A stretch of DNA of 64,000 nt from Carboxylicivirga sp. (GTDB taxonomy: Bacteria; Bacteroidota; Bacteroidia; Bacteroidales; Marinilabiliaceae). Below are positions 26,940-35,680 of this stretch, piece by piece; within the stretch, counting starts at the first letter, position 1; every line of letters starts with the position of its first letter. The notes beneath the pieces are model-generated. The model searched no databases. It was not told where the DNA came from and worked only from the letters and a program-made list of their open reading frames with translations. The position numbers were made by a program, and so were the translations under genes. The DNA is taken from contig JAOARW010000065.1 of assembly GCA_025210475.1 (NCBI GenBank), positions 1 through 64,000 on the forward strand, given 5' to 3'.

Positions 26940-27641
26940 TTATATACTGCGTAATTCGCCACCTCCAAAAATAGCGACCCCTTTAATAATCAATGTTTTT
27001 CCAGGATCGTTTGGTGTTTCTCGGAAGAAATTTCGTTTATCGGCAAACCCTCCAAAAATAGACACAACTTCAGTTTTAACATTCCAATCGCGAGGTACGG
27101 TTATTTTAGTTCCTCCAAAAATAACAGCCATATCAATAACAGCCCCTTCAGATGTCATCTGACAACGATCCAGATAAATTTCGCCACCTCCAAAAATGGC
27201 AGTTATTTTACCTCCTTTAAAATCCTGTGATTCTATTTGACTGACTCCACCACCGAAAATATCAACCTCATCAATGTAATCATCTCCGCTCATTTGTTGC
27301 TTGTGAAAAGTGGAAGCCTGACGTTTTCTAAAGAAAAACATGCCTCCAATTAATATCAACAATAGCGGCCAAAACTTAAATACATCGCGAAAATTTAAGC
27401 TGTAGAATAACTCTGGCAGAATAAAGAATGTTCCTATTGCCAAAAGGATGATGGCTGCCGTATATTCACGTTTGATCAGGTTAAATAATCCAATTGCTAT
27501 TGGAATCATTGGCCAGCTAAATAATACATCTTCTATGTAATAAGGAAAGTAACCTAAATTACCTATTAAAAGAATTAACCCGGCAGCAATTAAAAATATT
27601 CCTAAAGGACCTCGCTTGCTATGTTTCTTTACCTCTTTCAT
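26940..27641 (-). CDS. LiaF-like membrane protein (cell-wall-active antibiotic response domain)
   Basis: 233 residues. Four short N-terminal helices (about 12-105, with GIFLIAAGLILLIGNLG and FWPLLLILIGGMFFF) are followed by a soluble domain with repeated IFGGG words (DIFGGGVSQI, AIFGGGEIYL, VIFGGTKITV, SIFGGFADKR, AIFGGGELRS) that fit the beta-strand repeats of the LiaF/DUF2154 C-terminal family. In Firmicutes LiaF restrains an envelope-stress kinase. Here it precedes a LytTR two-component pair, so a similar restraining role is plausible but inferred. Confidence 0.8.
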   Translation of the reverse strand: MKEVKKHSKRGPLGIFLIAAGLILLIGNLGYFPYYIEDVLFSWPMIPIAIGLFNLIKREYTAAIILLAIGTFFILPELFYSLNFRDVFKFWPLLLILIGGMFFFRKRQASTFHKQQMSGDDYIDEVDIFGGGVSQIESQDFKGGKITAIFGGGEIYLDRCQMTSEGAVIDMAVIFGGTKITVPRDWNVKTEVVSIFGGFADKRNFFRETPNDPGKTLIIKGVAIFGGGELRSI

Positions 27642-27713
27642 AATATCTTATTTAAGTTGATTTCTAATTATGATGCTAAAGTATCGATGAGCCCTCTATC
27701 TTAAAACACTTTT

Positions 27714-27750
27714 TCGGTGAGTTGCGGAATTATACCGATGAATTGCGAAA
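27714..27750. promoter_or_regulatory. Candidate LytTR-type direct repeat upstream of the LiaF gene
   Basis: CGGTGAGTTGCGGAA (27715-27729) and CGATGAATTGCGAAA (27736-27750) are imperfect direct repeats with a 21-bp period, the two-turn spacing known for LytTR-bound sites. They lie 75-110 bp before the start of the LiaF-like gene. A third weaker word (CGATGAGCCCT) starts near 27,685. Autoregulation of the module is inferred. Confidence 0.45.
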
Positions 27751-27764
27751 AAACCCTGGATCAA

Positions 27765-28721
27765 TTAAAGGACATTCTTTCTTAGCCACATTTCCAGATG
27801 GTTCAACCAAACTATTGCCGGAGAATCAGCATTCATTCCAAAGCCATGTCCACCAGAATCGAGCAGATGCATATCAACCTTAACCCCATTTTTAATCAAG
27901 GCTTGCTGATAGACGATGGTATTCTTGGCAATCACCGCTTCGTCGTCCTTTGCATGACAAATAAAAGTTGAAGGGGTATTAACACTCACCTGTTCTTCCA
28001 TCGAATATTGACGGATCAGTTCATCATCAGGCTTTTTACCCAAAAGATTAGTCCGGCTTCCCATATGTGTTAATTGATTCTTCATGGAAATAACCGGGTA
28101 GATAAGGATGGAAAAATCTGGTAAATCTAATGTTTTATTAGGGTCATAAACGGATTGGCTAAGGTTGGAACAACATGCTGCCAAATGACCACCTGCTGAA
28201 AAACCCATGATCCCAATTTTGTCAGCATCAATTTTGTAATCGACGGCGGATTTGCGAATCAATTGAATAGCCTGCTGTGCATCCATTAGTGGCACATCGA
28301 CGGGATTTGTGCAAATTCTTTCGTCGGGCAAACGGTACTTTAAAACAAAAGCATGTATGCCCAAATTATTTAACCACTCTGCCACCTGGGTTCCTTCGTG
28401 CTCATAGGCTTGTACGGCATATCCACCACCCGGACAAATAAGAATGGCTGGACATTCACCCGCACAATTACTTTTATAGAACCACATTTCAGGCACCGAA
28501 ACACCTTTTAATAATTTGGCGCCGCGAGGGCTTATATCTTTTACTTCTCTAACCTGATGATCTTTATTTCCGGGCACTTGTGATGGCCATAATGGGATTG
28601 TTTTTTGAGCCAATGATGATAAACTAAACATGCTATTAAATAATACTATTGAAGATATAAGTACCAGTTGGAACGATTTGAAATATTTGATCTGCATATC
28701 CAATGACGAACTAGTTAACAA
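27765..28721 (-). CDS. Secreted alpha/beta hydrolase (acetyl-esterase-like)
   Basis: 318 residues, with a signal peptide whether translation starts at the first Met or at MQIKYF (28697). The catalytic triad is visible: nucleophile Ser in MGFSAGGH (about residue 173), Asp in CHAKDDEAV and His in SGGHGFGMN, with the oxyanion-hole segment ICPGGGYAVQAYEHEG. The pattern fits carbohydrate acetyl-esterases and other BD-FAE-like hydrolases. The start overlaps the upstream serine hydrolase stop by 11 bp, so they are one transcription unit. Confidence 0.8.
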   Translation of the reverse strand: MLTSSSLDMQIKYFKSFQLVLISSIVLFNSMFSLSSLAQKTIPLWPSQVPGNKDHQVREVKDISPRGAKLLKGVSVPEMWFYKSNCAGECPAILICPGGGYAVQAYEHEGTQVAEWLNNLGIHAFVLKYRLPDERICTNPVDVPLMDAQQAIQLIRKSAVDYKIDADKIGIMGFSAGGHLAACCSNLSQSVYDPNKTLDLPDFSILIYPVISMKNQLTHMGSRTNLLGKKPDDELIRQYSMEEQVSVNTPSTFICHAKDDEAVIAKNTIVYQQALIKNGVKVDMHLLDSGGHGFGMNADSPAIVWLNHLEMWLRKNVL

Positions 28722-30045
28722 AACTGATTAATTCCTTCAGATAAGAATTAAAATCAACCCCATCGGGAGCCGAATTCAGGTTAACAATCACCATATTCTT
28801 TGAAGGAAAAATTGTTACCCTTTGTCCCCGGTAACCATTAAAAAAGTATACGTCAGAAGGTAGATCGGGAATATTAATCTTTGATGCATTTAACCATAAT
28901 TGTGCACCATATTTTCCATTGGAACTCGTTGCTGGAGTTGTACTGTATTTTACCCACCATTCCGGCAGAATTTGCTCACCCAGCCAGTTTCCATTATTCA
29001 GGTATAATAAACCAAAACGCGCCCAGTCACGTGCTGAACAATACCCATAGGATGAGCCAACAAAGGTACCTTTAGCATCCGTTTCGATATAACTGTGCTG
29101 CATACCAATTTTATTGAAGAGAGCCTTCTTGGGGAATTGGTAATAACTTTGGTAATCATCAAACTTCTGTCGCAATAAACCACTAATAATATTGGTAGTA
29201 CCCGATGAATACAACCAAAGAGAATCCGGGTTGGCAACCGTACTATTGGCTATTGCATAATCAAACATATCGCTCTTAACATAGAGCATTTCAGATACAT
29301 CGGATAAGCTGGTTTTTGAGTAATCTTCGTTCCATTGCAAACCACTGCTCATTTGAAGCAGATTATGAAGCGTTATCTTTTTTCGCTCATCCTGTTCCCA
29401 TTCCTCAAGAAGAGCAGGTTGATCAATGTCAATCTTACCTTCCTTGACCATTATCCCGGTTAAAGCTGCCGTAATTGTTTTAGTCATGCTCCAGCCTAAA
29501 AGCGGTGAATTCGCGTGTAAATTCTTAGCGTATTTTTCGGCTATTAACTGACCATCCTTAACCACCACAACGGCCTTGGATGTTTCAGTAAACTGTTGGT
29601 CGATAAATTGATTCAGTGATTTAATATCAACACCTGCCGGAATGGTATCGCTCATGCGATTACCCATTGGCCAGGCAATGGTATCGTTATCAACACCTGC
29701 TGCTGGTATTCGTCCTTCAATTTCCTTAAAACCATCCGGATAAAGTGTTGCTCCTATTTGATGTTGGTAAACTGCTGTTTGAGACACAAGACCAAATAAG
29801 GTACTTTTTACAGTCCCCATTTTTGTATTTACCTTATTCTCCACCTTATTAAAAGGAAAGGCTGTCAACTCCATTTGCTCCACTTGCTCTTGCGACATGC
29901 CTTCAACAAAAATTCCGGAACAAAGCATCTTTGCAGAATAACCTGTTGCACCCCGCAACAATGGATATAGTATAAACCCAAGGGTAATAAAAGCCAATGC
30001 CAATATTATGCCCAGCCAGACAGTTATTTGCTTAATACGCTTCAT
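28711..30045 (-). CDS. Membrane-anchored serine hydrolase, class C beta-lactamase/EstB family
   Basis: 444 residues. One N-terminal membrane helix (about 8-30), then a linker and the beta-lactamase-like domain. The SxxK motif is GWSMTKTITAAL (about residue 187), the second motif is LYSSGTTN in place of the usual YxN, and FFNGYRGQRVTIFP stands at the third motif. Family members include 6-aminohexanoate hydrolases, D-aminopeptidases and esterases. The substrate is not predictable. Confidence 0.8.
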   Translation of the reverse strand: MKRIKQITVWLGIILALAFITLGFILYPLLRGATGYSAKMLCSGIFVEGMSQEQVEQMELTAFPFNKVENKVNTKMGTVKSTLFGLVSQTAVYQHQIGATLYPDGFKEIEGRIPAAGVDNDTIAWPMGNRMSDTIPAGVDIKSLNQFIDQQFTETSKAVVVVKDGQLIAEKYAKNLHANSPLLGWSMTKTITAALTGIMVKEGKIDIDQPALLEEWEQDERKKITLHNLLQMSSGLQWNEDYSKTSLSDVSEMLYVKSDMFDYAIANSTVANPDSLWLYSSGTTNIISGLLRQKFDDYQSYYQFPKKALFNKIGMQHSYIETDAKGTFVGSSYGYCSARDWARFGLLYLNNGNWLGEQILPEWWVKYSTTPATSSNGKYGAQLWLNASKINIPDLPSDVYFFNGYRGQRVTIFPSKNMVIVNLNSAPDGVDFNSYLKELISFVN

Positions 30046-30102
30046 AGTGATAAAGTTTTGTAAGCTAAAATAAAACTTTATCCAATATTATCTAACTGCC
30101 TG

Positions 30103-31467
30103 CTAAGTAATAAAATTAAAAACCATATTTCCAATGGTCAGGTACAGGAACATACCAATGATATCATTCATGGTAGTAACGAAAGGACCGGTAGCAACAG
30201 CCGGGTCAATCTTTAGCTTATTGAGTAGCAATGGCACAAATGTTCCGAATAAACTGGCAATAAATACAACCGAGAACATGGCTGCTGCCAAGGTATATGT
30301 CAAGGCCAGATCATCTTTAAAAATAATACTGTAACCAAAAATCAGAATTGATAAGATACTCGCATTTAACAAGGCGATACCCAGTTCCTTAAGTAGCTTT
30401 AACCAGTTGGTTTCTAAACCAACAGATCCGGATGCCAAGGATTGTACCACGATGGCCGATGATTGCATCCCCACATTACCACCCATTGCGGCTATCAAAG
30501 GCATAAACAAGGCAACATTCGGAAAACGATCGATTAAATCGATGTGTCCATTTGCTACCCAGGATGCCAGAATTCCTCCGGCCATACCTATAAAAAGCCA
30601 GGGAATACGAGCGCGCGTGTTTTGCCAAACACTATCCGATGCTTCCACATCTTCGGTAATACCTGAAGCCAACTGATAATCTTTTTCAGCTTCTTCACGC
30701 ATAACATCCACCACATCATCGATGGTAATTCGCCCAACCAATCGTCCGACAGAATCAATGACGGGCAATGCCACCAAATCGTATTTATCCATGATGTTAC
30801 TCACATCTTCGGCATCAACATCCACCTTAACCGATATCACATCCGAGTTATAAATATCTTTTACTAACACATCGGTTGGACTAAGCAACATACGTTTCAG
30901 GGAGAGGGTTCCTTTCAGAATACCATCACTATCAACCACATAAACGTAGTACACTTCGTCGATCTCTTCGGCCTGACGACGCATACTTCTCAGGCAGGTT
31001 GGAATCCCCCAGTTTTCTTTAACCTTGATAAGCTCTTTGGCCATCAAACCACCAGCCGTATCTTCATCGTAAGTTAACAGATCGGCAATATCACCTGCTG
31101 TCGATACATCGTCGATGTGCGATAGTACTTCCTGCTGACGCTGATCATCCAGCTCACCAAGTATATCTGCCGCATCATCCGAATCCATGTTGTCGATAAA
31201 GCGCTTAGCAATAACATCACTTGGCAGGCTATCCAGAAATTTCTTCCGGTCATCTTCCTCCAACTCTGTTAATACATCAGCAGCCGTATCGTCATCCATG
31301 AGGAAGTATAAGAACTTCGCTTCATCGATGCTTAATTCCTCATAAATCTCAGCTATATCAGCAGGGTGTAACTCCTCAAGCAGCTCCGAAATGGCGCTTT
31401 CATTTTTAGCTACAATCAGTTCCTGGAGATTATCAATGTACTCCCTTGTTAATTCAAAATTCACCAT
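30103..31467 (-). CDS. mgtE: Magnesium transporter MgtE
   Basis: 454 residues, normal length. The N domain (about 1-130, rich in acidic helices such as LHPADIAEIYEEL) is followed by two CBS domains (about 140-260, with VSNIMDKYDLVALPVIDSVGRLVGRITIDDVVDV) and five membrane helices with the conserved GMAGGILASW and GNVGMQSSAIVVQSLA. The channel closes when Mg2+ binds the cytosolic domains. The start is 11 bp after the rsmA stop. Confidence 0.96.
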   Translation of the reverse strand: MVNFELTREYIDNLQELIVAKNESAISELLEELHPADIAEIYEELSIDEAKFLYFLMDDDTAADVLTELEEDDRKKFLDSLPSDVIAKRFIDNMDSDDAADILGELDDQRQQEVLSHIDDVSTAGDIADLLTYDEDTAGGLMAKELIKVKENWGIPTCLRSMRRQAEEIDEVYYVYVVDSDGILKGTLSLKRMLLSPTDVLVKDIYNSDVISVKVDVDAEDVSNIMDKYDLVALPVIDSVGRLVGRITIDDVVDVMREEAEKDYQLASGITEDVEASDSVWQNTRARIPWLFIGMAGGILASWVANGHIDLIDRFPNVALFMPLIAAMGGNVGMQSSAIVVQSLASGSVGLETNWLKLLKELGIALLNASILSILIFGYSIIFKDDLALTYTLAAAMFSVVFIASLFGTFVPLLLNKLKIDPAVATGPFVTTMNDIIGMFLYLTIGNMVFNFIT

Positions 31468-31478
31468 AGCTAAGAGAA

Positions 31479-32261
31479 TTAGAGGTTAGTAATCGGATTT
31501 TCCTGGATCAGGCATGTCAATTCAATAAAGTCATTCACACTCATCTGCTCCGGACGACGGGTCAAAAAGTCATGATCAGCTAATGCTTCGCGGTTAAACG
31601 GTATGGCTTTTAATGAATTTCGTATGGCCTTACGGCGCTGATTAAAAATGGCTTTTACCACTTTTACAAACAACTTTTCATCGCAAGGTAGTGCTTCCAC
31701 ATTATTGCGGGTTAAACGAATGACACCCGACTGAACTTTTGGAGGCGGATTAAATACATGTGCACCTACAGTAAAAAGATATTCAATGTCGTAAAAAGCT
31801 TGTAACAGAACACTTAAAACACCGTAAACCTTGGTGCCGGGACCGGAAGCCAAACGCTCAGCTACTTCCTTTTGCAACATGCCAACCACTTCAGGAATTT
31901 GGTTACGGTACTCAAAAACCTTGAAAAAGATAGGTCCTGAAATATTGTATGGAAAGTTACCAATCAAAGAAAATGATTCAGGAAAAATCTCTTTGAGATC
32001 CAGCTTTAAGAAATCTTTGAAGAAAATTCTTCCTTTCAGCTCAGGATAATGGGCTGTAAGATATTCAACAGATTCACCATCCAGCTCAATCAATTTAAGA
32101 TCAACCTCCGGTCGTTGAACCAGGTATTGTGTCAATACGCCAGTACCCGGGCCAATCTCCATAATTCGATTGCAGTTATGCGACAATCCTTCTGTAATAC
32201 GCCGGGCTATGTCCAAATCTGTAAGAAAATGCTGTCCCAGATGTTTTTTTGCTCTTACCAT
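31479..32261 (-). CDS. rsmA: 16S rRNA A1518/A1519 dimethyltransferase
   Basis: 260 residues. SAM-binding motifs IMEIGPGTGVLTQYL (about 35-49) and LIGNFPYNISGPIFFK (catalytic NxPY-type motif, about 100-115) and the C-terminal VKAIFNQRRKAIRNSL mark the KsgA/Dim1 family. It methylates two adjacent adenines in helix 45 late in small-subunit assembly. KKHLGQHFLTD at the N-terminus fixes the start. It is followed by mgtE on the same strand. Confidence 0.97.
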   Translation of the reverse strand: MVRAKKHLGQHFLTDLDIARRITEGLSHNCNRIMEIGPGTGVLTQYLVQRPEVDLKLIELDGESVEYLTAHYPELKGRIFFKDFLKLDLKEIFPESFSLIGNFPYNISGPIFFKVFEYRNQIPEVVGMLQKEVAERLASGPGTKVYGVLSVLLQAFYDIEYLFTVGAHVFNPPPKVQSGVIRLTRNNVEALPCDEKLFVKVVKAIFNQRRKAIRNSLKAIPFNREALADHDFLTRRPEQMSVNDFIELTCLIQENPITNL

Positions 32262-32320
32262 ATCCCAATCGATTTAAAAGTGTCAAATCAGCCCCTCAAT
32301 TAAGCCTTCTTTGGTCGTAG

Positions 32321-32338
32321 AGATACAAATTTGTATCT
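32321..32338. promoter_or_regulatory. Perfect 18-bp palindrome AGATACAAATTTGTATCT
   Basis: The sequence equals its own reverse complement. It lies in the 163-bp divergent region between rsmA (minus) and the flippase-like gene (plus), 60-100 bp from each start. It fits a dimeric regulator site; no regulator gene is adjacent. Confidence 0.45.
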
Positions 32339-32424
32339 TCGACGCTTGTTTCAGCGCGCAAAGGTAAAAAAACGAGCCTGAAAGCCGTTATGAAGATACC
32401 TAAAAATTTAAATTCGTTCAATCT

Positions 32425-33435
32425 GTGAAGAAATCCGTTTCAAAGCTTATACAATATATTCTATTTCCTGCTATTGGTATATTCATCATTTATCAATTAT
32501 ATAAAGATCAAAATGGAGAAGAAATTCTCAGCGCCCTTCGTAATGATGTGAACTATAGCTGGATAGTCTTTTCAATTTGTCTTGGTTTATTAAGTCACGT
32601 AAGTCGTGCTTTGCGCTGGCAAATGCTAATTGAGCCCATCGAAAAAAAGACGGGTCTGGTAAATACTTTTTGTGCCGTGATGACAGGTTATTTGGCTAAC
32701 CTGGTTTTTCCTCGCATGGGTGAAGTCTCGCGTTGCGGAGTATTGAGTAAGTACGAACGCTTATCATTTACTCGTGTTGTGGGTACGGTTGTAGCTGAGC
32801 GTTTAACCGATTTAATTGTACTTATACTCATTGCCATTGCTGTATTAACAATTCAGTTTGATTTTCTGGGAGGATTCTTATTAAAGACTCTTAACCTGGA
32901 TTCGGTAAGCGAGATTTTTATGTCGCCTTTGTTTTATGGGATCCTCTTATTAATTCCAGTAACACTTCTACTGATTAAACGATATGCCAAGCAATACAAG
33001 GCCCTGATGTTTCTAAAAAACCTCATGGTTAAGTTTACCGAAGGCGTCAGTTCTATCAAAAAAATTAAAAACAAGCCACTTTTTGTATTCCACACCTTAT
33101 TCATCTGGGTTATGTACTTCCTGATGATTTATGTTTGTTTCTTCAGTATGCCTTCGACATCATCATTGGGCATCAATGCAGGAATCACAATATTACTAAC
33201 CGGAAGTTTAGGAATGATCGCACCGGTTCAGGGAGGTATTGGTGCCTGGCATTTTATGGTTATCGCTACACTAAAGCTATATGGTGTGCCGGCCGAAGAA
33301 GGTGGCGTATTTGCTTTGGTGGTTCATGCTGCACAAAACTTGATGATAATAGGAGCGGGGCTACTGGCATTTGGTTTATTACCTGTTATTAATCGCTCAA
33401 ATCATGAAAAGGCTGCCTTGGCTACAAATAGGTAA
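32425..33435 (+). CDS. Flippase-like integral membrane protein (UPF0104/LPG-synthase TM family)
   Basis: 336 residues starting at GTG (KKSVSKLIQYILFPAIG). About eight membrane helices. Family signature segments include SHVSRALRWQMLIEP (about 53-67), GYLANLVFPRMGEVSRCGVLSKYE (about 88-111) and GMIAPVQGGIGAWHFMVIATL near the end. This is the transmembrane part found in lysylphosphatidylglycerol synthases, here without the synthase domain; stand-alone members may move lipid-linked substrates. It overlaps the next gene, of related type, by 32 bp. Confidence 0.85.
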   Translation: MKKSVSKLIQYILFPAIGIFIIYQLYKDQNGEEILSALRNDVNYSWIVFSICLGLLSHVSRALRWQMLIEPIEKKTGLVNTFCAVMTGYLANLVFPRMGEVSRCGVLSKYERLSFTRVVGTVVAERLTDLIVLILIAIAVLTIQFDFLGGFLLKTLNLDSVSEIFMSPLFYGILLLIPVTLLLIKRYAKQYKALMFLKNLMVKFTEGVSSIKKIKNKPLFVFHTLFIWVMYFLMIYVCFFSMPSTSSLGINAGITILLTGSLGMIAPVQGGIGAWHFMVIATLKLYGVPAEEGGVFALVVHAAQNLMIIGAGLLAFGLLPVINRSNHEKAALATNR

Positions 33436-34318
33436 AGGCGCTGTTATTGCTTTGTCTTTAATTGGCTATGCTTTTATAGCTTATCGCCTCTTTAATTTTG
33501 AGTACTGGGACATTCTGATAGCAAACACTTCGTTGTCTCTTCTTAATGCGATTTATCTAAGCTTATTACTTTTACTTTGGTTTGCCAACTTACTGGCTGA
33601 AAGCAAAAAGTGGCAAATATTGATGCAAGCCTTTACTTCAATTTCATTGCGCGATGCCTGGCGACAGGTAATGGCTGGTACCACAACAGCCGTTGGTTCA
33701 CCTTCACGAATAGCCGAAATGGGAGGAAGAATGGCCCTGTTGGATAAGGATCAACGGGTAAATGGCGCTATCATGACAACCATCGGTGGCATCTTTCAAA
33801 ACATTGTAATTCTATTGGTGGGAGTTGCATGTTTAATTTATATGCCTCATAAAGATTTACAACTTCATGCAGGAATTAATTATTCTATTTTTCTAATCCT
33901 TCCTGTTTTGTTGATTATTGTCTTCTCAATAATCTTTATCCTCTTTAAAAATAAAGTAAGGTACTACACAAAAGTTTTAAAGCATCTTCAAGCACCTGTG
34001 GTGGCACAGTCATTTTTTTATACAATTGCCCGGTACCTGGTTTATTGCATCCAGCTATTCTTATGGATGAAATTTTGGGGCCTCAATATTTCTATATCAG
34101 ACTATCTTTCTCTGGCACCATTGTACTTTCTTTTTATTACCATTCTGCCTTCCCATATACTGGTAGATATAGGAATTCGGGGGAGTGTAGCTATTTTTCT
34201 CTTTAGTACAGTCACTAATGAAACACCGCTGATATTTTTAGCTATATTTAGCTTATGGGTAACTAATGTGGTGTTTCCCACAATCATAGGCAGCTACACA
34301 TTAGTGAAAAATAAGTAG
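33404..34318 (+). CDS. Second flippase-like membrane protein (UPF0104-like)
   Basis: 304 residues from the ATG at 33404 (the frame is open upstream to a TTG at 33371, deeper in the previous gene). About seven or eight membrane helices. LAESKKWQILMQAF and GTTTAVGSPSRIAEMGGRMALLD correspond in place to the SHVSRALRW and NLVFPRMGEVSR segments of the preceding protein, so the two look like divergent members of one superfamily. They may act as a pair. The function is not established. Confidence 0.7.
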   Translation: MKRLPWLQIGKGAVIALSLIGYAFIAYRLFNFEYWDILIANTSLSLLNAIYLSLLLLLWFANLLAESKKWQILMQAFTSISLRDAWRQVMAGTTTAVGSPSRIAEMGGRMALLDKDQRVNGAIMTTIGGIFQNIVILLVGVACLIYMPHKDLQLHAGINYSIFLILPVLLIIVFSIIFILFKNKVRYYTKVLKHLQAPVVAQSFFYTIARYLVYCIQLFLWMKFWGLNISISDYLSLAPLYFLFITILPSHILVDIGIRGSVAIFLFSTVTNETPLIFLAIFSLWVTNVVFPTIIGSYTLVKNK

Positions 34319-34425
34319 TTAAATAAACAATTTAACGAAAAAGAGCTTAAAGAGATTTACGTTTTTTTATAAATCTGCTTATCTTAGAAGCTTGATACTA
34401 ATTGCTAATCAGAACAAGCCTTGCA

Positions 34426-35565
34426 ATGGAGAACTATATTCTTTCTTTGATCAAAGAAAATAACCGGGTCATTGTACCAAATTTCGGCGCTTTTATTGTA
34501 GCTAAAGAAAACGGGTTTTCTGTCCTTTTCAACAATTTTTTAAGCTTTAACGATGGTCTTTTAGTTGACTATATTACACAAAAAGATGGTGTAAGCAGAG
34601 AAGAGGCTGAAAAGCAGATTGAAGAATATGTTGAAAGAGTCAAGGCAACACTTGATGAAAAAGGCACCTATCATTTTCCAAACCTGGGAACCTTCACAAA
34701 AGATGCTACAGGCATTCTTCGCTTCGAACAATCAGAAGCATTAAAAGATGCCGGAAGTATTAGCACTGAACCAACAGAGCTCGATGAAGGAGATTCATTG
34801 CTTGACATCGATTCATCAGGCCCCATTGAAGAAAACACCGATGTTACTGAAGTATCAATACCGGATTCAACTTTAAATGAATCGACGCCTTTTGCAGAGG
34901 TTGAGGAAGATAAACCAATTATTGAAGAAACTCCCCAACAGCCAGTATCTCAGCCGGTATTTGAAAAGGAAATAGAAAAAGACGAGGTAATCGAAGAAGA
35001 TTTATTGAAAGATGAACCTGATTCAGTTTCCATTGCCAATAAGTACCTTGAAGCAGACAACAGCAAACGTAACCGATCTGTTGCTATATTTTTATTGGTA
35101 ATATTGGTACCACTTATTGGTTTCATTGTCTACTTTTTCTTTTTTAAAGACAATTTGCCTGCTGATACGCAGCAGAAGTTAAACAACGAATTAGTTAGCA
35201 AAGAAGAATCGCAGAAAATACCTGTAGAAACAACAGAACCGGAAGGGCAAATAGATGCCGGACCATCCATTGAAGAAAGTGCACCAGTAGAGGAGGAGCT
35301 TGTTAAACCGGTCGAACCGGAACCAAGGCCTGTTATTAATAAACCACATCAACTTATTGTTGGTAGTTTTGCTTCGGAAACCAACGCCAATCGTATGGTG
35401 GATAAACTGAAGAAAAAAGGTTATGAGCAAGCTTTCGTGTTTTTCCATAATAATCGTCACATGGTAAGCCTTGAGTCCTTTGATCGGGTTTCGAAAGCAC
35501 AGACCCGACAGGAAGAAATCCTGAATAGCGACAGAATGGAAAGTTGGATCTTGACTAAGCGATAG
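34426..35565 (+). CDS. HU-like domain / SPOR domain membrane protein
   Basis: 379 residues from MENYILSLI. Residues 1-100 match the tandem CCDC81-like prokaryotic HU domains (NNRVIVPNFGAFIV ... GTYHFPNLGTFTKDATG). An acidic, Pro/Glu-rich linker (about 105-215) leads to one membrane helix near 220-240 (SVAIFLLVILVPLIGFIVYF), another acidic linker, and a C-terminal SPOR domain (about 305-379, HQLIVGSFASETNANRMVDKL). SPOR binds denuded peptidoglycan at the septum. The topology places a DNA-binding-like domain inside the cell and a septal-wall domain outside, which may link nucleoid and division (inference). Confidence 0.85.
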   Translation: MENYILSLIKENNRVIVPNFGAFIVAKENGFSVLFNNFLSFNDGLLVDYITQKDGVSREEAEKQIEEYVERVKATLDEKGTYHFPNLGTFTKDATGILRFEQSEALKDAGSISTEPTELDEGDSLLDIDSSGPIEENTDVTEVSIPDSTLNESTPFAEVEEDKPIIEETPQQPVSQPVFEKEIEKDEVIEEDLLKDEPDSVSIANKYLEADNSKRNRSVAIFLLVILVPLIGFIVYFFFFKDNLPADTQQKLNNELVSKEESQKIPVETTEPEGQIDAGPSIEESAPVEEELVKPVEPEPRPVINKPHQLIVGSFASETNANRMVDKLKKKGYEQAFVFFHNNRHMVSLESFDRVSKAQTRQEEILNSDRMESWILTKR

Positions 35566-35680
35566 CAATTTAATTCAGATCCGAAAAGCCTTAGAACAAT
35601 TATCTTAATTCTGTAAGAGTTGAACATTTAGCTTTTATATGCTTTGTTGTAGATAGTCGTTTACAGACAAGTTCTCACTT

